From: Gloeocapsopsis crepidinum LEGE 06123
GTDB taxonomy: Bacteria > Cyanobacteriota > Cyanobacteriia > Cyanobacteriales > Chroococcidiopsidaceae
Length of the DNA stretch: 64,000 nucleotides
Direction: 5' to 3'
NCBI RefSeq assembly: GCF_015207655.1
Contig: NZ_JADEWN010000011.1
Location: 1 to 64,000, forward strand
The notes below the pieces were generated by a model. That model made no database searches, had not been told where the DNA came from, and saw only the letters and a list, made by a program, of their open reading frames with translations. The position numbers were made by a program, and so were the translations under genes. Each line of letters opens with the position of its first letter. The stretch's first letter is position 1. Positions 1-9,380 of this stretch are shown in pieces.

Positions 1-136
1 GGGTAAGGGGTGAGGGGTGAGTTTAAGAGAGTTATGAGTTAAGAAAATTCTTTTAATAAATGCCTCCGGCACCTTTCTTCGCTTTCCAAAACTAGTCACT
101 CACCCCTCGATCCTCACTCCTCATCCTAATTAATTG
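1..136. repeat. Intergenic repeat cluster downstream of fabD
   Basis: No gene is visible here. Bases 1-20 are iterations of a GGGTGAG-like heptamer and about 105-124 carry the same motif in reverse. Between them, 60-100 is a 41-base block that recurs at 12737-12777 with three mismatches (38/41 by eye). The flanks of the two copies also share a motif beginning GTTTAAGAGAG or close to it. This looks like a dispersed non-coding repeat rather than a gene remnant, because neither copy has a long reading frame. Confidence 0.6.
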
Positions 137-1018
137 CTAAGCAGAGAGATCTGCAGCACTACTAATATTCTTTAAGATTAATTCAGAGTGGGTGCGTTTG
201 ATCAAACCAGTTAGCACATTACCAGGACCAATTTCCACAACTTGCTCAATACCCTCCTGACGGAAGCACTCAGAAGTTTCACGCCACCTAACAGCACCAG
301 TCATCTGCCGACGCAAGCGTTCTTTGAGCACGTCGCCGTCAATAGATGGAGTTGGTTCAACGTTTGATAGTACAGGTACTTGAGCCGAATTAAAAACTAC
401 TGATTTTAGAACTTCCTCAAATTCAGCAGCAGCAGCAGCCATTAAAGGCGAGTGAAATGCTCCTGATACATTTAGGGGAACAGCACGCTTTGATTTTACC
501 TGCGATAGTACTTTGTTTACGGCTTCAGGTGTTCCCGAAATCACTGCCTGGGCGGCGCTATTGTCATTTGCTAGGACAACATCGGGAGTTTGTTGAATTT
601 GCTGTTCAAGTTGGTCGCGGTCAAAGCCAATCAAAGCTGCCATCATACCACCAGCAGCATTGTCCATCAATTCGGCTCGCCGCTTGATCAAGGTTAATCC
701 TGCAGCCCAATCATAAACTCCCGCAGCATACAGGGCGATATATTCTCCTAAACTATGACCAGCAACAAGATCAGGATGTTGACCTTGTTGTTGCATTAAG
801 TCAGCAAGAATACTTTCAATCACATAAAGACAAGGCTGAGTGTAAAGTGTACGGGAAACTTTATCGTCCTCACTTTGACAAATTTCAGTCACTGACCAGC
901 CTAAGATTTCTTCAGCTTGGGCAAATTTCTGTTGAGCTGCGTCTAGTTCTAACAAATCGATTCCCATACCAATTTTTTGGGAACCTTGTCCTGGAAATAC
1001 CCATGCAGTCTTAGTCAT
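137..1018 (-). CDS. fabD: Malonyl-CoA:ACP transacylase FabD
   Basis: Transfers malonate from CoA to acyl carrier protein, supplying the extender for type II fatty acid synthesis in the cytosol. The 293-residue protein starts FPGQG (oxyanion Gln11), has the nucleophile motif GHSLG at 87-91 (Ser89) and the catalytic His189 in AFHSP; length is normal for the family. The ATG at 1018 is chosen because it directly precedes the conserved TKTAWVFPGQG start. An in-frame extension to 1093 would overlap fabH and adds no family sequence. It lies 25 bp after fabH and is the third gene of a plsX-fabH-fabD operon. Confidence 0.96.
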   Translation of the reverse strand: MTKTAWVFPGQGSQKIGMGIDLLELDAAQQKFAQAEEILGWSVTEICQSEDDKVSRTLYTQPCLYVIESILADLMQQQGQHPDLVAGHSLGEYIALYAAGVYDWAAGLTLIKRRAELMDNAAGGMMAALIGFDRDQLEQQIQQTPDVVLANDNSAAQAVISGTPEAVNKVLSQVKSKRAVPLNVSGAFHSPLMAAAAAEFEEVLKSVVFNSAQVPVLSNVEPTPSIDGDVLKERLRRQMTGAVRWRETSECFRQEGIEQVVEIGPGNVLTGLIKRTHSELILKNISSAADLSA

Positions 1019-1043
1019 TTTTTTAGCAATTAGCTGTGAGTCA

Positions 1044-2060
1044 TTAGTAATTAGGATCAGGTTTATCTGTGCCCCATTCAAAGATTGCAGCACCCCAAGT
1101 CAATCCAGCACCAAAGCCAGAGGTTGCAATAATGTCACCAGGTTTGATTTTACCTGCACGCACAGCTTCATCAAGTGCTAAAGGAATAGAAGCAGCTGAA
1201 GTATTGCCATGATAGGCAAGATTGCTGATGACTTTGTGGTTGGGAATATGCAGGCGTTCGGCTACAGCGTCGAGGATGCGTTGATTTGCTTGGTGTAGTA
1301 GTAGCCAATCAATTTGCTCAACTTTGAGATTAGCGCGAAACAGTGCCTTATCGATGACTTCTGGAACACGCTGTACTGCAAAGCGATAAACCTCTTTCCC
1401 ATTCATTGTAATCGGTTGGTAATTTCCTTTAGCAACATCAATTTCATTAATGAGTGGTTGAGGCTGTGGGCTGTAGGCAAGATTAAGGCATTGATTTTGC
1501 GTGCCGTCACTTTTCAGTTCAAATCCTAGTAAGCGATCGCGCTTGGTAGCTTGCATTACTACGGCTCCTGCACCATCACCAAACAAAACACACGTCCGTC
1601 GATCTTCCCAATCTACCCAACGTGAGAGAATGTCTGCTCCAATTAAAAGAATATTTTGGTAAACACCGGTTCTGATGTACTGTGCAGCAGTCACCAATCC
1701 AAACACAAATCCTGAACAAGCTGCTGTCATGTCGAAGGCAACGGCTTGAGTTGCGCCTAAAGCTGCTTGAATCTGACACGCACTGCCAAATAAATCGTCA
1801 GGAGTTGAAGTTGCCAGAATAATTAAGTCAATGTCTGGTGGTGTAATTCCTGCCATGACGATCGCCTGCAAAGAGGCTTGAGTTGCGATCGCTTGCAAAG
1901 AGTCATTCGCTGCTGCTAACCGTCGCGAACGAATTCCTGTTCGTGTTGCAATCCATTCATCTGAAGTTTCCACGAGCTGACTGAGTACTTGGTTGCTTAG
2001 GGAATTAGTCGGTACTGCTGAACCACTCCCTGTAATTGCTACCCCAAAATTTTGCAACAT
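1044..2060 (-). CDS. fabH: 3-oxoacyl-ACP synthase III (KAS III) FabH
   Basis: Starts each fatty acid chain by condensing acetyl-CoA with malonyl-ACP. The 338-residue sequence has the thiolase-fold catalytic triad: Cys115 in TAACSGF, His256 in LHQANQR and Asn286 in YHGNTSAAS, plus the C-terminal glycine-rich [10 protein letters not shown]. Length is close to the usual 325-335. It lies between plsX and fabD on the same strand, the common cyanobacterial order. The 152 bp gap to plsX contains a heptamer repeat, so the operon may be interrupted or processed there. Confidence 0.96.
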   Translation of the reverse strand: MLQNFGVAITGSGSAVPTNSLSNQVLSQLVETSDEWIATRTGIRSRRLAAANDSLQAIATQASLQAIVMAGITPPDIDLIILATSTPDDLFGSACQIQAALGATQAVAFDMTAACSGFVFGLVTAAQYIRTGVYQNILLIGADILSRWVDWEDRRTCVLFGDGAGAVVMQATKRDRLLGFELKSDGTQNQCLNLAYSPQPQPLINEIDVAKGNYQPITMNGKEVYRFAVQRVPEVIDKALFRANLKVEQIDWLLLHQANQRILDAVAERLHIPNHKVISNLAYHGNTSAASIPLALDEAVRAGKIKPGDIIATSGFGAGLTWGAAIFEWGTDKPDPNY

Positions 2061-2110
2061 TCTTCTCCATAGTTCAGATGTGGGTTGTGAAGATTTTAGA
2101 GAGCGAGTGA

Positions 2111-2138
2111 AAGAGGGGTGAGGAGTGAGGGGTGAGGA
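2111..2138. repeat. GGGTGAG-type short tandem repeat
   Basis: Heptamer-like iterations between plsX and fabH. The 20-mer AAGAGGGGTGAGGAGTGAGG at 2111-2130 is found again, identical, at 36382-36401 inside the annotated 5' end of the Omp85 gene. Related iterations are at 1-20, 105-124 and, on the opposite strand, 37812-37832. This resembles the short tandemly repeated repetitive (STRR) sequences known from cyanobacteria. Confidence 0.7.
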
Positions 2139-2212
2139 ATTTTGAATTGAAGATTTTTCTTAACTCAACACTGATTACGAGTAACTCCTAGTCTCCCTCA
2201 GCTCTAAAAACC

Positions 2213-3259
2213 CTAACCCCTGATTCCCGATTCCTGATCTGTGACCTCTAAATTTACGCCTCTATTTTGTGATTGAATTCGCTCCAATACTTGATTATCA
2301 ATTGCTTCTTTTGCCAAGCGAATGGCATTAAAAATTGACGGTGCTTGGGAACTGCCGTGACTGATGATACAAACTCCAGCTACACCAAGAAGCAATCCTC
2401 CACCGTGTTCTGCATGATCAATCCGCTGCTTGATCCGCTTTAGGTTTGATTTGAGTAGAGCTGTACCAATTTGTCCGTGCAAACCTTGAGGTAACTCTTC
2501 TCTAAGAATTTGAATTGCGACCTCTCCCACAGCTTCAGCAAACTTCAACAAGACATTACCAGCAAAGCCATCACAGACAATCACATCAAATTGACCGGAA
2601 AGGACATCTCGACCTTCCGCATTTCCGATAAACGAAATATTATTGTTGACTTTCAGTAATTGGTGAGTCTTCACTGCCAAGTCGTTGCCTTTAGATTCTT
2701 CCTCGCCGATGTTTAACAACCCTACCTTGGGCTGCACGATTCCTAATACGTATTGACTGTAAATCGTTCCCATCAGCGCAAACTGCTCTAAAAACTTAGG
2801 ACGACAATCTACATTTGCTCCCACATCAAGAATGAGTACTGGCTTACTGGCAATCATTGTTGGCAAAACTGCACCAATAGCAGGACGATCAATCCCCCGC
2901 AGGCGTCCCAAGCGTAGCAAAGCAGCTGCCATTGCGGCTCCAGAATGACCAGCCGAAACCACCGCATCTGCTTGTTTTTGTTTTACTAAGTCCATCGCTA
3001 CATTAATTGAAGCCTTTGGTTTGCGTTTGATAGCACTAAGCGGCTCCTCATGCATTTCTACCGTTCCTTCTGCTGGAACGATGGCGATTTGGTCTAAACG
3101 ATTTTGGTGTAAAACAGATTTAATTTGCTGGGGATCTCCCACCAAGACAACTTCTACTCCTAATTCCTCCCGTGCCCGCAGTGCGCCAGCAACAATTTCG
3201 GTAGGAGCATAGTCCCCCCCCATAGCATCAATTGCGATCCGTGCGCGAGTCGCTCCCAT
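2213..3259 (-). CDS. plsX: Phosphate acyltransferase PlsX
   Basis: Converts acyl-ACP to acyl-phosphate, the acyl donor for glycerol-3-phosphate acylation, and so links fatty acid and membrane lipid synthesis. The 348-residue protein begins with the diagnostic IAIDAMGGDYAP and keeps the family blocks VSAGHSGA, LDVGANVDC, NIGEEESKG and CDGFAGNVLLK. It is first in the plsX-fabH-fabD operon. The start at 3259 (ATG) puts the AMGGD motif close to the N terminus, as usual. Length is typical. Confidence 0.96.
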   Translation of the reverse strand: MGATRARIAIDAMGGDYAPTEIVAGALRAREELGVEVVLVGDPQQIKSVLHQNRLDQIAIVPAEGTVEMHEEPLSAIKRKPKASINVAMDLVKQKQADAVVSAGHSGAAMAAALLRLGRLRGIDRPAIGAVLPTMIASKPVLILDVGANVDCRPKFLEQFALMGTIYSQYVLGIVQPKVGLLNIGEEESKGNDLAVKTHQLLKVNNNISFIGNAEGRDVLSGQFDVIVCDGFAGNVLLKFAEAVGEVAIQILREELPQGLHGQIGTALLKSNLKRIKQRIDHAEHGGGLLLGVAGVCIISHGSSQAPSIFNAIRLAKEAIDNQVLERIQSQNRGVNLEVTDQESGIRG

Positions 3260-3583
3260 TGCTCAAAGTTCTAGAAACCTACAAAATTCTATCAGATTAA
3301 GCGTTATCGGTTGGGAATTAAAAGTTTTGGAGAAGATGAATATCTCACTCAGATACTTCTACAGCAAGGGCTAGAGCATTTTAGTTCAAATTAGAGAAAA
3401 TCAACAAAGTAAGGAAAAAGATGTTTCAGAGTTATTTTTCACTCTGCAGCTCTTAAGCTACTTGTTTCTTTTCAAGGTTGAAACTCTTGACCTTAGTTGA
3501 TCGACACGTAATAGAGTTAAAATTATTTCCTGAATTGGAATTGACACTTCAGGTTTTGAATTGAGCACTGCTGAGGATCAAGA
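3260..3583. other. Divergent intergenic region plsX / dacB
   Basis: 324 bp between two divergent genes, so it should hold promoters for both. It is AT-rich. I see no convincing open frame, repeat or palindrome, and I do not call a specific -10/-35 pair. Confidence 0.5.
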
Positions 3584-4894
3584 ATGCTGCAGCTATTCGG
3601 GTCAGGACTGGTTTCACTGTGGTTGGAAATGGCAGGGTTGCAACCTAAGCCCGTAGACGCTTTGGATTTTTTTACTCTCAATAGTCGTCCTGGTTTAGTT
3701 CTGACACCTGATACTCATCCTTTTGCAGCCAACACCGTACAAGAGTATCTACGGCAATTGGAGACGACTGGACTGGTTAGTAATGCTCAAGGCATCTGGC
3801 TGCAGTCTGGACCGGTACTACTCGCGAACAATCAAGGAACTGAGCCTTTACCTGCCGCTTCGATTACCAAAGTGGCAACTTCACTTGCTGCTTTAAAAAC
3901 TTGGGAACCTAATCACCAATTTGAAACTCTTGTTGGAGCAACTGGATCAATCAACAATGGTGTCTTACAGGGAGATTTAGTCATTCAAGGAGGGGGCGAT
4001 CCTTTTTTTGTGTGGGAAGAAGCGATCGCACTCGGTAATAGTCTCAACCGCATGGGGATCAAGCAGATTACAGGAAACTTAGTCATTAGTGGCAATTTTG
4101 CCATGAACTATAAAACAAATTCTTTACAAGCTGGTCAATTGTTACAGCAAGCGCTCGATGTCACAACCTGGTCGCGAGAAGCAACTACACAATACTTAAC
4201 GATGCCCCCAGGAACCCTACGCCCACAAGTCGTGATCGCGGGTACTGTTCAAGTCGCATCTTTACCAAATCCCAAACAAATCTTACTCATGCGTCACCGT
4301 TCGTTACCCTTGTCAGAAATTCTCAAGGAAATGAACATCTATAGCAACAACGAAATGTCGGAAATGCTAGCCCAAAATCTGGGAGGGGCACAGGTAGTGC
4401 AATCTATAGCAGCCACTGCTGCGGGAGTACCGCCACAAGAGATTCAATTAATTAATGGTTCAGGCTTAGGAGTCGAAAACCGCATTTCACCAAGAGCCGC
4501 TTGCGCAATGTTAATGGCAATTCAACGCGAGTTACTGCCTTCCCAACTGAGTGTCGCCGATTTATTTCCCGTCTCAGGACGCGATCGCCGCGGCACAATG
4601 GAAGCGCGACGCATTCCCCAAGCTGCTGTGATTAAAACAGGGACTCTTCGTGATGTCAGTGCTTTAGCCGGAGTTATGCCTACACGCGATCGCGGTCTGG
4701 TTTGGTTTGCCATCATCAATCGCGGCACTAATGTCGAAGGTTTACGTACCAGACAAGATCAACTCTTGCAACGCCTGTTAACGCAATGGCAAGCTGCCTC
4801 TACAACTCCTGCGGCAATTACTCCTAGATCCTTAAATAACACTCCTACCCCACTTGGTGCAGCAAGTCGTAATGAAATTTTATATGGGGGTTAA
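3584..4894 (+). CDS. dacB: D-alanyl-D-alanine carboxypeptidase/endopeptidase (PBP4 family)
   Basis: Class C penicillin-binding protein trimming peptidoglycan stem peptides in the periplasm. The 436-residue protein has the three active-site motifs in order: SITK at 93-96 (nucleophile Ser93, Lys96), SNN at 254-256 and KTG at 351-353. The insert between the first two is short, as in other cyanobacterial members. The N terminus (1-25) is only mildly hydrophobic, so export is expected from the family but the signal peptide is weak. The C-terminal tail after about 400 is Thr/Pro-rich. Transcribed alone, divergent from plsX. Confidence 0.9.
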   Translation: MLQLFGSGLVSLWLEMAGLQPKPVDALDFFTLNSRPGLVLTPDTHPFAANTVQEYLRQLETTGLVSNAQGIWLQSGPVLLANNQGTEPLPAASITKVATSLAALKTWEPNHQFETLVGATGSINNGVLQGDLVIQGGGDPFFVWEEAIALGNSLNRMGIKQITGNLVISGNFAMNYKTNSLQAGQLLQQALDVTTWSREATTQYLTMPPGTLRPQVVIAGTVQVASLPNPKQILLMRHRSLPLSEILKEMNIYSNNEMSEMLAQNLGGAQVVQSIAATAAGVPPQEIQLINGSGLGVENRISPRAACAMLMAIQRELLPSQLSVADLFPVSGRDRRGTMEARRIPQAAVIKTGTLRDVSALAGVMPTRDRGLVWFAIINRGTNVEGLRTRQDQLLQRLLTQWQAASTTPAAITPRSLNNTPTPLGAASRNEILYGG

Positions 4895-4941
4895 CCAGCA
4901 GTAGATCAAAAGTTATCTTCTGTAGTCAATAATTTATCTGC

Positions 4942-5265
4942 TTAGGTGTGTAGAAATCCTTGTCTTCTAGCCTTCTGATACCACTTTTCTGCCTCTGCTT
5001 GAGACGCATCAATATCAGGAGCGCCCATCATAAATATACAACCTAAGTTATTTGCAGCTAAGCCATAACCTTGATTAGCTGATTTCTTGTACCACTTCAC
5101 TGCTTCTGAGATATCGCAATCTAACCCAAGTCCTAAATGGTACATATTAGCAATTATGCATTGCGCTTCAGCGTTTCCTCGATCAGCAATGGGTTTCAAC
5201 AACTCAAATGCCTTGGTATAGTCTTCAGATTTAAACGCGGTTATGCCTTTCTTTAAGCCAGGCAT
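4942..5265 (-). CDS. Sel1/TPR-like repeat protein
   Basis: Small all-helical scaffold protein, probably cytosolic, with about two Sel1-like repeats (AEAQCIIANMYHLGLG and AVKWYKKSANQGYGLAANNLG) and a third partial one near the C terminus (AEKWYQKARRQG). Partner and role are unknown. The ATG at 5265 is chosen because AAGGAG lies at 5276-5281, ten bases upstream. The longer frame to 5310 would need a TTG and has no ribosome site. 107 residues. The C terminus ends just after the last repeat, so it may be a trimmed member. Confidence 0.65.
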   Translation of the reverse strand: MPGLKKGITAFKSEDYTKAFELLKPIADRGNAEAQCIIANMYHLGLGLDCDISEAVKWYKKSANQGYGLAANNLGCIFMMGAPDIDASQAEAEKWYQKARRQGFLHT

Positions 5266-5397
5266 ATTGGTTAGACTCCTTGAGAAGTTTTTGAGTGAGA
5301 GAGGTTTCAACCAAGGAAAAATTTTGTTATTGTGCGTGACACTTAACTTAGTTTAAGCCGACTTGTTTTTTTGGGTTACTTATCAGATTGCTGGTAA

Positions 5398-6552
5398 CTA
5401 AGGAATGATCTCAGTTACGACTCTATTACCGCTACCACTCCTAACAACAAGACTTTCATCTTGAAGTTTGCCTACAGCTTTATCACCAGTAAAGCTTACT
5501 GGCGGTTGAGTTTGACGGTAAACAACATTACCTTGGGCTTCAACTAACTGAGTAGGAATTGTCCAAGTTAGCCTTTGAGAATTAATTGTCTGACCTTTCT
5601 GTCCAGATCCTGCAACATCACCATTAAGATAAGCAATCTGCTTTTGCAAATCCATTCGCCCTTGTTTTGCTGTCATCGTCATTTTTTCTTGATGATGTAC
5701 AATTCGGACTGGCTGATCGGTGGTGACAATTTCTGTATTCAGATCCCAAACGGCGGAGTTGCTGGCAACTTGTACGGGTGGATTGACAAGTGCAAGTTGG
5801 GCATTTTGTTTTAAGGTAGCGACGTTGGTTTTTAAACTGAACTCGCCAGAATTAGCAGTTGATCTTGCTGTAATTTTTTTGTCTTGATAACGGTCAATTG
5901 CGATCGCGCGATCGGCAATGAATTTTTCCTCCTCAATCAACCACGTCAAATGTTCAGTCCGCAGTTGTGTGGCGGGGTTAGTTGTATTAGCAACGACTTT
6001 CCCTTGTAACTCAACGTGCTGTTTGCGGGTAAATACCCGTGCTTCTTGGGCTACGGCTTGCACCTGTTTATGACTACCAGTGATTTGATTGCGGACGATC
6101 AATAAATCTTTTTCGGGAAGCCATTCCAATTCATTCCCACGCAGTACTAAACCACTTTTAGGATCTGTCGCAACAATTTGCCCTTTGAGGAATAGCTGTT
6201 TCCCATCTTGATGAACTTCCCCTTCCTGGGCTTTGATTTGATATACAGGCTTACCATCTTGGAATAGCTCGCCTGTAGGATTTTTGACCTGTGCTACTTG
6301 TCGATCTTGACTGTATGACGCTTGCGCAGCATTAACTTTCCAGACAGTCTGCCCTTGTTCGTCTGCTTGTTCCAAATCAACGTTATTGAACGTTAATTCA
6401 GTGTCAATTTTTTGTACTGTCGTCGTGTCTTCAGATAGCTTGTTCGCAGTTTGATTTTGACTTTGACAACCCATAGCCGTTAGTAGCAGCACTACTAGAA
6501 GTTGTGCCGTGAAGCTACGGTGAATAGAGAATAAGAGATAGAAACGATTCAT
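5398..6552 (-). CDS. lptC: LPS export periplasmic component LptC (long cyanobacterial form)
   Basis: Part of the Lpt bridge carrying lipopolysaccharide from the inner to the outer membrane. The 384-residue protein has a hydrophobic N terminus ending in a lipobox-like TAMGC (Cys29). Repeated beta-jellyroll-type segments follow (for example around 60-110, 110-160 and 230-290), about twice the length of the E. coli protein and as seen in cyanobacterial LptC. It follows the NYN-domain gene by 24 bp and is probably cotranscribed with it. Anchoring by lipid rather than by a helix is inferred from Cys29. Confidence 0.85.
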   Translation of the reverse strand: MNRFYLLFSIHRSFTAQLLVVLLLTAMGCQSQNQTANKLSEDTTTVQKIDTELTFNNVDLEQADEQGQTVWKVNAAQASYSQDRQVAQVKNPTGELFQDGKPVYQIKAQEGEVHQDGKQLFLKGQIVATDPKSGLVLRGNELEWLPEKDLLIVRNQITGSHKQVQAVAQEARVFTRKQHVELQGKVVANTTNPATQLRTEHLTWLIEEEKFIADRAIAIDRYQDKKITARSTANSGEFSLKTNVATLKQNAQLALVNPPVQVASNSAVWDLNTEIVTTDQPVRIVHHQEKMTMTAKQGRMDLQKQIAYLNGDVAGSGQKGQTINSQRLTWTIPTQLVEAQGNVVYRQTQPPVSFTGDKAVGKLQDESLVVRSGSGNRVVTEIIP

Positions 6553-6576
6553 ATCTCTATCTTCGCTCGTTATTCT

Positions 6577-7227
6577 TCACTCTTGTGAAGTTGGAATAAT
6601 ATTTGGGATTCCATCAGGCGCCAGTCCCTCTTGTGAGGGTTGCTCAATAATATTCATTGTGGGAATTGGACGATAGAGATAGTCTTGTCTTGGAGTTTTC
6701 TGAATATCGTCTTTGATCGACTCTAAATCAATGTAGCGATCTGAAACATTAATCAAGCTATCGCTTGTCATTGTCCGTAAACTGACAACTTCGACTCGCG
6801 CCCCACGATAGCTAACCGCATTTGCCGCATAAGCGAGATCGCCATCGCCACTAACCAATACTGCGGTGTCGTAGGAATCGACTAATGCCATCATGTCCAC
6901 AGCAATTTCAACGTCTAGGTTTGCTTTCTTCGAGCCATCCGGTAGCTGGACTAAATCTTTAGCAATGACTCTGTACCCATTACGCCGCATCCACAATAAA
7001 AAACCTTGTTGCTTTTCGTTGGTACGGTCTACGCCTGTATAAAAAAACGAGCGCAACAGCCGAGAACCACCAGTCAGCCTGCATAAGAGTTTTGTGTAGT
7101 CAATTTCGATACCTAACTGCAGCGCAGCGTAAAACAAGTTAGATCCATCAATAAAAATGGACACCCTACCTCGATTCTCTAGCACCTGTTCGGGCGTGAA
7201 AATCGCATCCGATTCAAAATTTAACAT
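6577..7227 (-). CDS. LabA-like NYN domain protein
   Basis: NYN-domain (PIN-like fold) protein of the DUF88/LabA family. In Synechococcus LabA acts in negative feedback on the clock output. The fold suggests an RNase, but activity is not shown for this protein. Residues 22-165 carry the family acidic sites: Asp27 in IFIDGSNLF, the Lys-Ala-Asn-Leu-Asp-Val block near 105-110 and SGDGDLAYA near 137-145. The C-terminal 45 residues are low in conservation. It is upstream of lptC with a 24 bp gap, an arrangement whose meaning is not obvious. Confidence 0.85.
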   Translation of the reverse strand: MLNFESDAIFTPEQVLENRGRVSIFIDGSNLFYAALQLGIEIDYTKLLCRLTGGSRLLRSFFYTGVDRTNEKQQGFLLWMRRNGYRVIAKDLVQLPDGSKKANLDVEIAVDMMALVDSYDTAVLVSGDGDLAYAANAVSYRGARVEVVSLRTMTSDSLINVSDRYIDLESIKDDIQKTPRQDYLYRPIPTMNIIEQPSQEGLAPDGIPNIIPTSQE

Positions 7228-7392
7228 GATTTATTATGCCTCGATGTTATTAAACCTTTTTATTTATAAAAAATGATTGTTTTAGATAAAGTATGTTACA
7301 CCAAACTGTTATATTTTACTGACAATTTATATTAAGACTTGATTATGTTTTGCCATCATAAAGTTGTCAGCATTAATATATTCAGTAAGCTA

Positions 7393-8991
7393 CTAAATTG
7401 TTTGTAGCAACTCAAGTCTTTGAAAAACAGGTTTTGGAGTACCTAATTTTTGCTCTACGCTTAATAGTCCCCACTGAGAGTGGGACTTAAATGGTGTTAA
7501 AGTAGCAATTTGTGTTTTTTCATTGAAATTTATTGCAAAACCAAGTTGTTGATAAATCTTGCTTGACACGTTTGGAATGATTGGTGATAGCAAATATGCT
7601 GCTAATCTAATAGATTCCAATACAGTGTATAGCACTTGCTCTACTTGTTGCTGATGTCCTTGTTTATAGAGTGTCCAAGGTGCTTGTTCGTCAATAAACT
7701 TATTACCAGCCCGTACTAAAGACAAGATAGCATCACAAGCTTGGTTAAAAGCTAACGCTTCATAATTCTGTTTGACTTTTTTTTCTAAAGCTGAGCCAAT
7801 TGCCTTTAATGGATGGTCTGAGGATATATCATCACTAGAACAATCAGGAATATTGCCATTACAGTATTTCTTCACCATATTTAATGTACGGTTTAGTAAA
7901 TTGCCTAAATCATTGGCTAGATCTGCATTTAGTACATTAATAAAGCGAGTTTCGTTAAAATCTCCGTCTTTTCCAAATTCGATTTCTTTAAAAAAGTAAT
8001 ATCGCACAGCATCCGCACCATAGCGTTCAACTAAAGCAATGGGATCAAGCGTGTTGCCCAAACTTTTGCCCATTTTTTGACCATCTTTAGTCAAAAATCC
8101 ATGCACGAAGAGTTTGTGTGGAATGGATAGCCCCGCAGACATTAGCATCGCGGGCCAGTAAACCGCATGGAACCGCAAAATATCTTTGCCGATTAAATGT
8201 AAATTGATTGGCCACCATTGACTTAGGGCATTTTCTAAATTTGGCTCGTCTTCGGGATTGAGTAAAGCTGTAATGTATCCAATTAAAGCATCGACCCAAA
8301 CGTAGATTGTTTGTTTGGGATCAATTGGTACTGGAAAGCCCCACTGTACGTTTACGCGTGAAATTGAAAAGTCTTGTAGTCCCTGACTAACAAAACTGAG
8401 GACTTCATTGCGGCGACTTTCAGGTTGAATAAAATCTGGATTTTGTTGGTATAGTTCTTCTAGCTGTAACTGATAGCGCGACAGGCGAAAAAAGTAATTT
8501 TCTTCATCGCGCCACTCAGCTGGCTTATTGGTGTGGATTGGACAGCGATGTCCATCTAGTAGTTCGCGTTCTTCTTTGAACTCTTCGCAGGCAACACAAT
8601 ACCAGCCTTGTTGTCTACTTTTGTAAATATCTCCTTGATCCCAAAGGCGTTGAACAAAACTTGTGACGATCGCTTCGTGTTTGACGCTTGTTGTACGAAT
8701 GAAGCTATCGTACTGAATATCTAGTTTTTCCCATAAGGCAACAAATCCCGCCGCAATTTCATCGCAGTAAGCTTGTGGCGATCGCTCTTTACTTTCTGCC
8801 GTACGCTGAATCTTTTGTCCGTGTTCATCGGTTCCTGTCACTAACATGACAGACTTGCCTTGTAACCGCGCAAATCTTGCTAGGATATCGGCTGCGATTG
8901 TTGTGTAAGCACTACCGATGTGTGGTAGGTCATTCACATAATAAAGTGGTGTTGTCAGCGCGAATTTTGTTGTTTTACTCGCAGATATCAT
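7393..8991 (-). CDS. metG: Methionyl-tRNA synthetase
   Basis: Charges tRNA-Met. The 532-residue class I synthetase has HIGS at 24-27 (the HIGH box), a single zinc-knuckle-like insert with CVAC at 132-135 and CPIH at 150-153, and the signature KMGKS at 306-310 in place of KMSKS. The C-terminal anticodon-binding helices run from about 370. It lacks the C-terminal tRNA-binding extension of E. coli MetG, as most cyanobacterial enzymes do. Monocistronic, with AT-rich gaps on both sides. Confidence 0.96.
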   Translation of the reverse strand: MISASKTTKFALTTPLYYVNDLPHIGSAYTTIAADILARFARLQGKSVMLVTGTDEHGQKIQRTAESKERSPQAYCDEIAAGFVALWEKLDIQYDSFIRTTSVKHEAIVTSFVQRLWDQGDIYKSRQQGWYCVACEEFKEERELLDGHRCPIHTNKPAEWRDEENYFFRLSRYQLQLEELYQQNPDFIQPESRRNEVLSFVSQGLQDFSISRVNVQWGFPVPIDPKQTIYVWVDALIGYITALLNPEDEPNLENALSQWWPINLHLIGKDILRFHAVYWPAMLMSAGLSIPHKLFVHGFLTKDGQKMGKSLGNTLDPIALVERYGADAVRYYFFKEIEFGKDGDFNETRFINVLNADLANDLGNLLNRTLNMVKKYCNGNIPDCSSDDISSDHPLKAIGSALEKKVKQNYEALAFNQACDAILSLVRAGNKFIDEQAPWTLYKQGHQQQVEQVLYTVLESIRLAAYLLSPIIPNVSSKIYQQLGFAINFNEKTQIATLTPFKSHSQWGLLSVEQKLGTPKPVFQRLELLQTI

Positions 8992-9380
8992 GCAAATTTT
9001 ATAAATAAATTTGAAATTTTCTTTATCATACCTCAGAGTCTCTGAGTATGTATTTTTGTTACCAAATTCTATTAGTAATGGCGTCTCCTAGCGCTAGGAT
9101 TAGGAGATAACAGAGTAATAATGAAGCAGTTATAAATAATAGCGAAATATCAAGATAAATGCTGTTAAAATTAGACGATTATCTCAATTTTAAGGAATTT
9201 ATCCTTAAAAAGATACCAGAAAATGATGCCTCTTCCAAGACTCAAACTAAAGATAAACAAGTTTGTGACAGTTCTTACTTCTGGTACTCACTGCCAAAGA
9301 TAAATAAATGTAACAATTTAGTTAAGTAAAGCTAATTAGCTTTACTTACGTCCTAGAAAGCACAATCGATATTGCAACGC
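8992..9380. other. Divergent intergenic region with two palindromes
   Basis: No gene seen. Two structures stand out. TCCTAGCGCTAGGA at 9086-9099 is a perfect 14-bp palindrome. TTTTAAGGA and TCCTTAAAA at 9188-9210 form a perfect 9-bp stem with a five-base loop. The region lies between divergent metG and plsC, so either could be an operator or part of a leader. Confidence 0.55.

Noticed and set aside
1-136. CRISPR array from the GGGTGAG iterations
   Set aside because: Units are heptamers with no unique spacers of constant length; they are STRR-type repeats.
457-687. Open frames opposite fabD, fabH, metG, ndhF3, bamA and others
   Set aside because: They have no ribosome sites or family features and lie fully antisense to clear genes.
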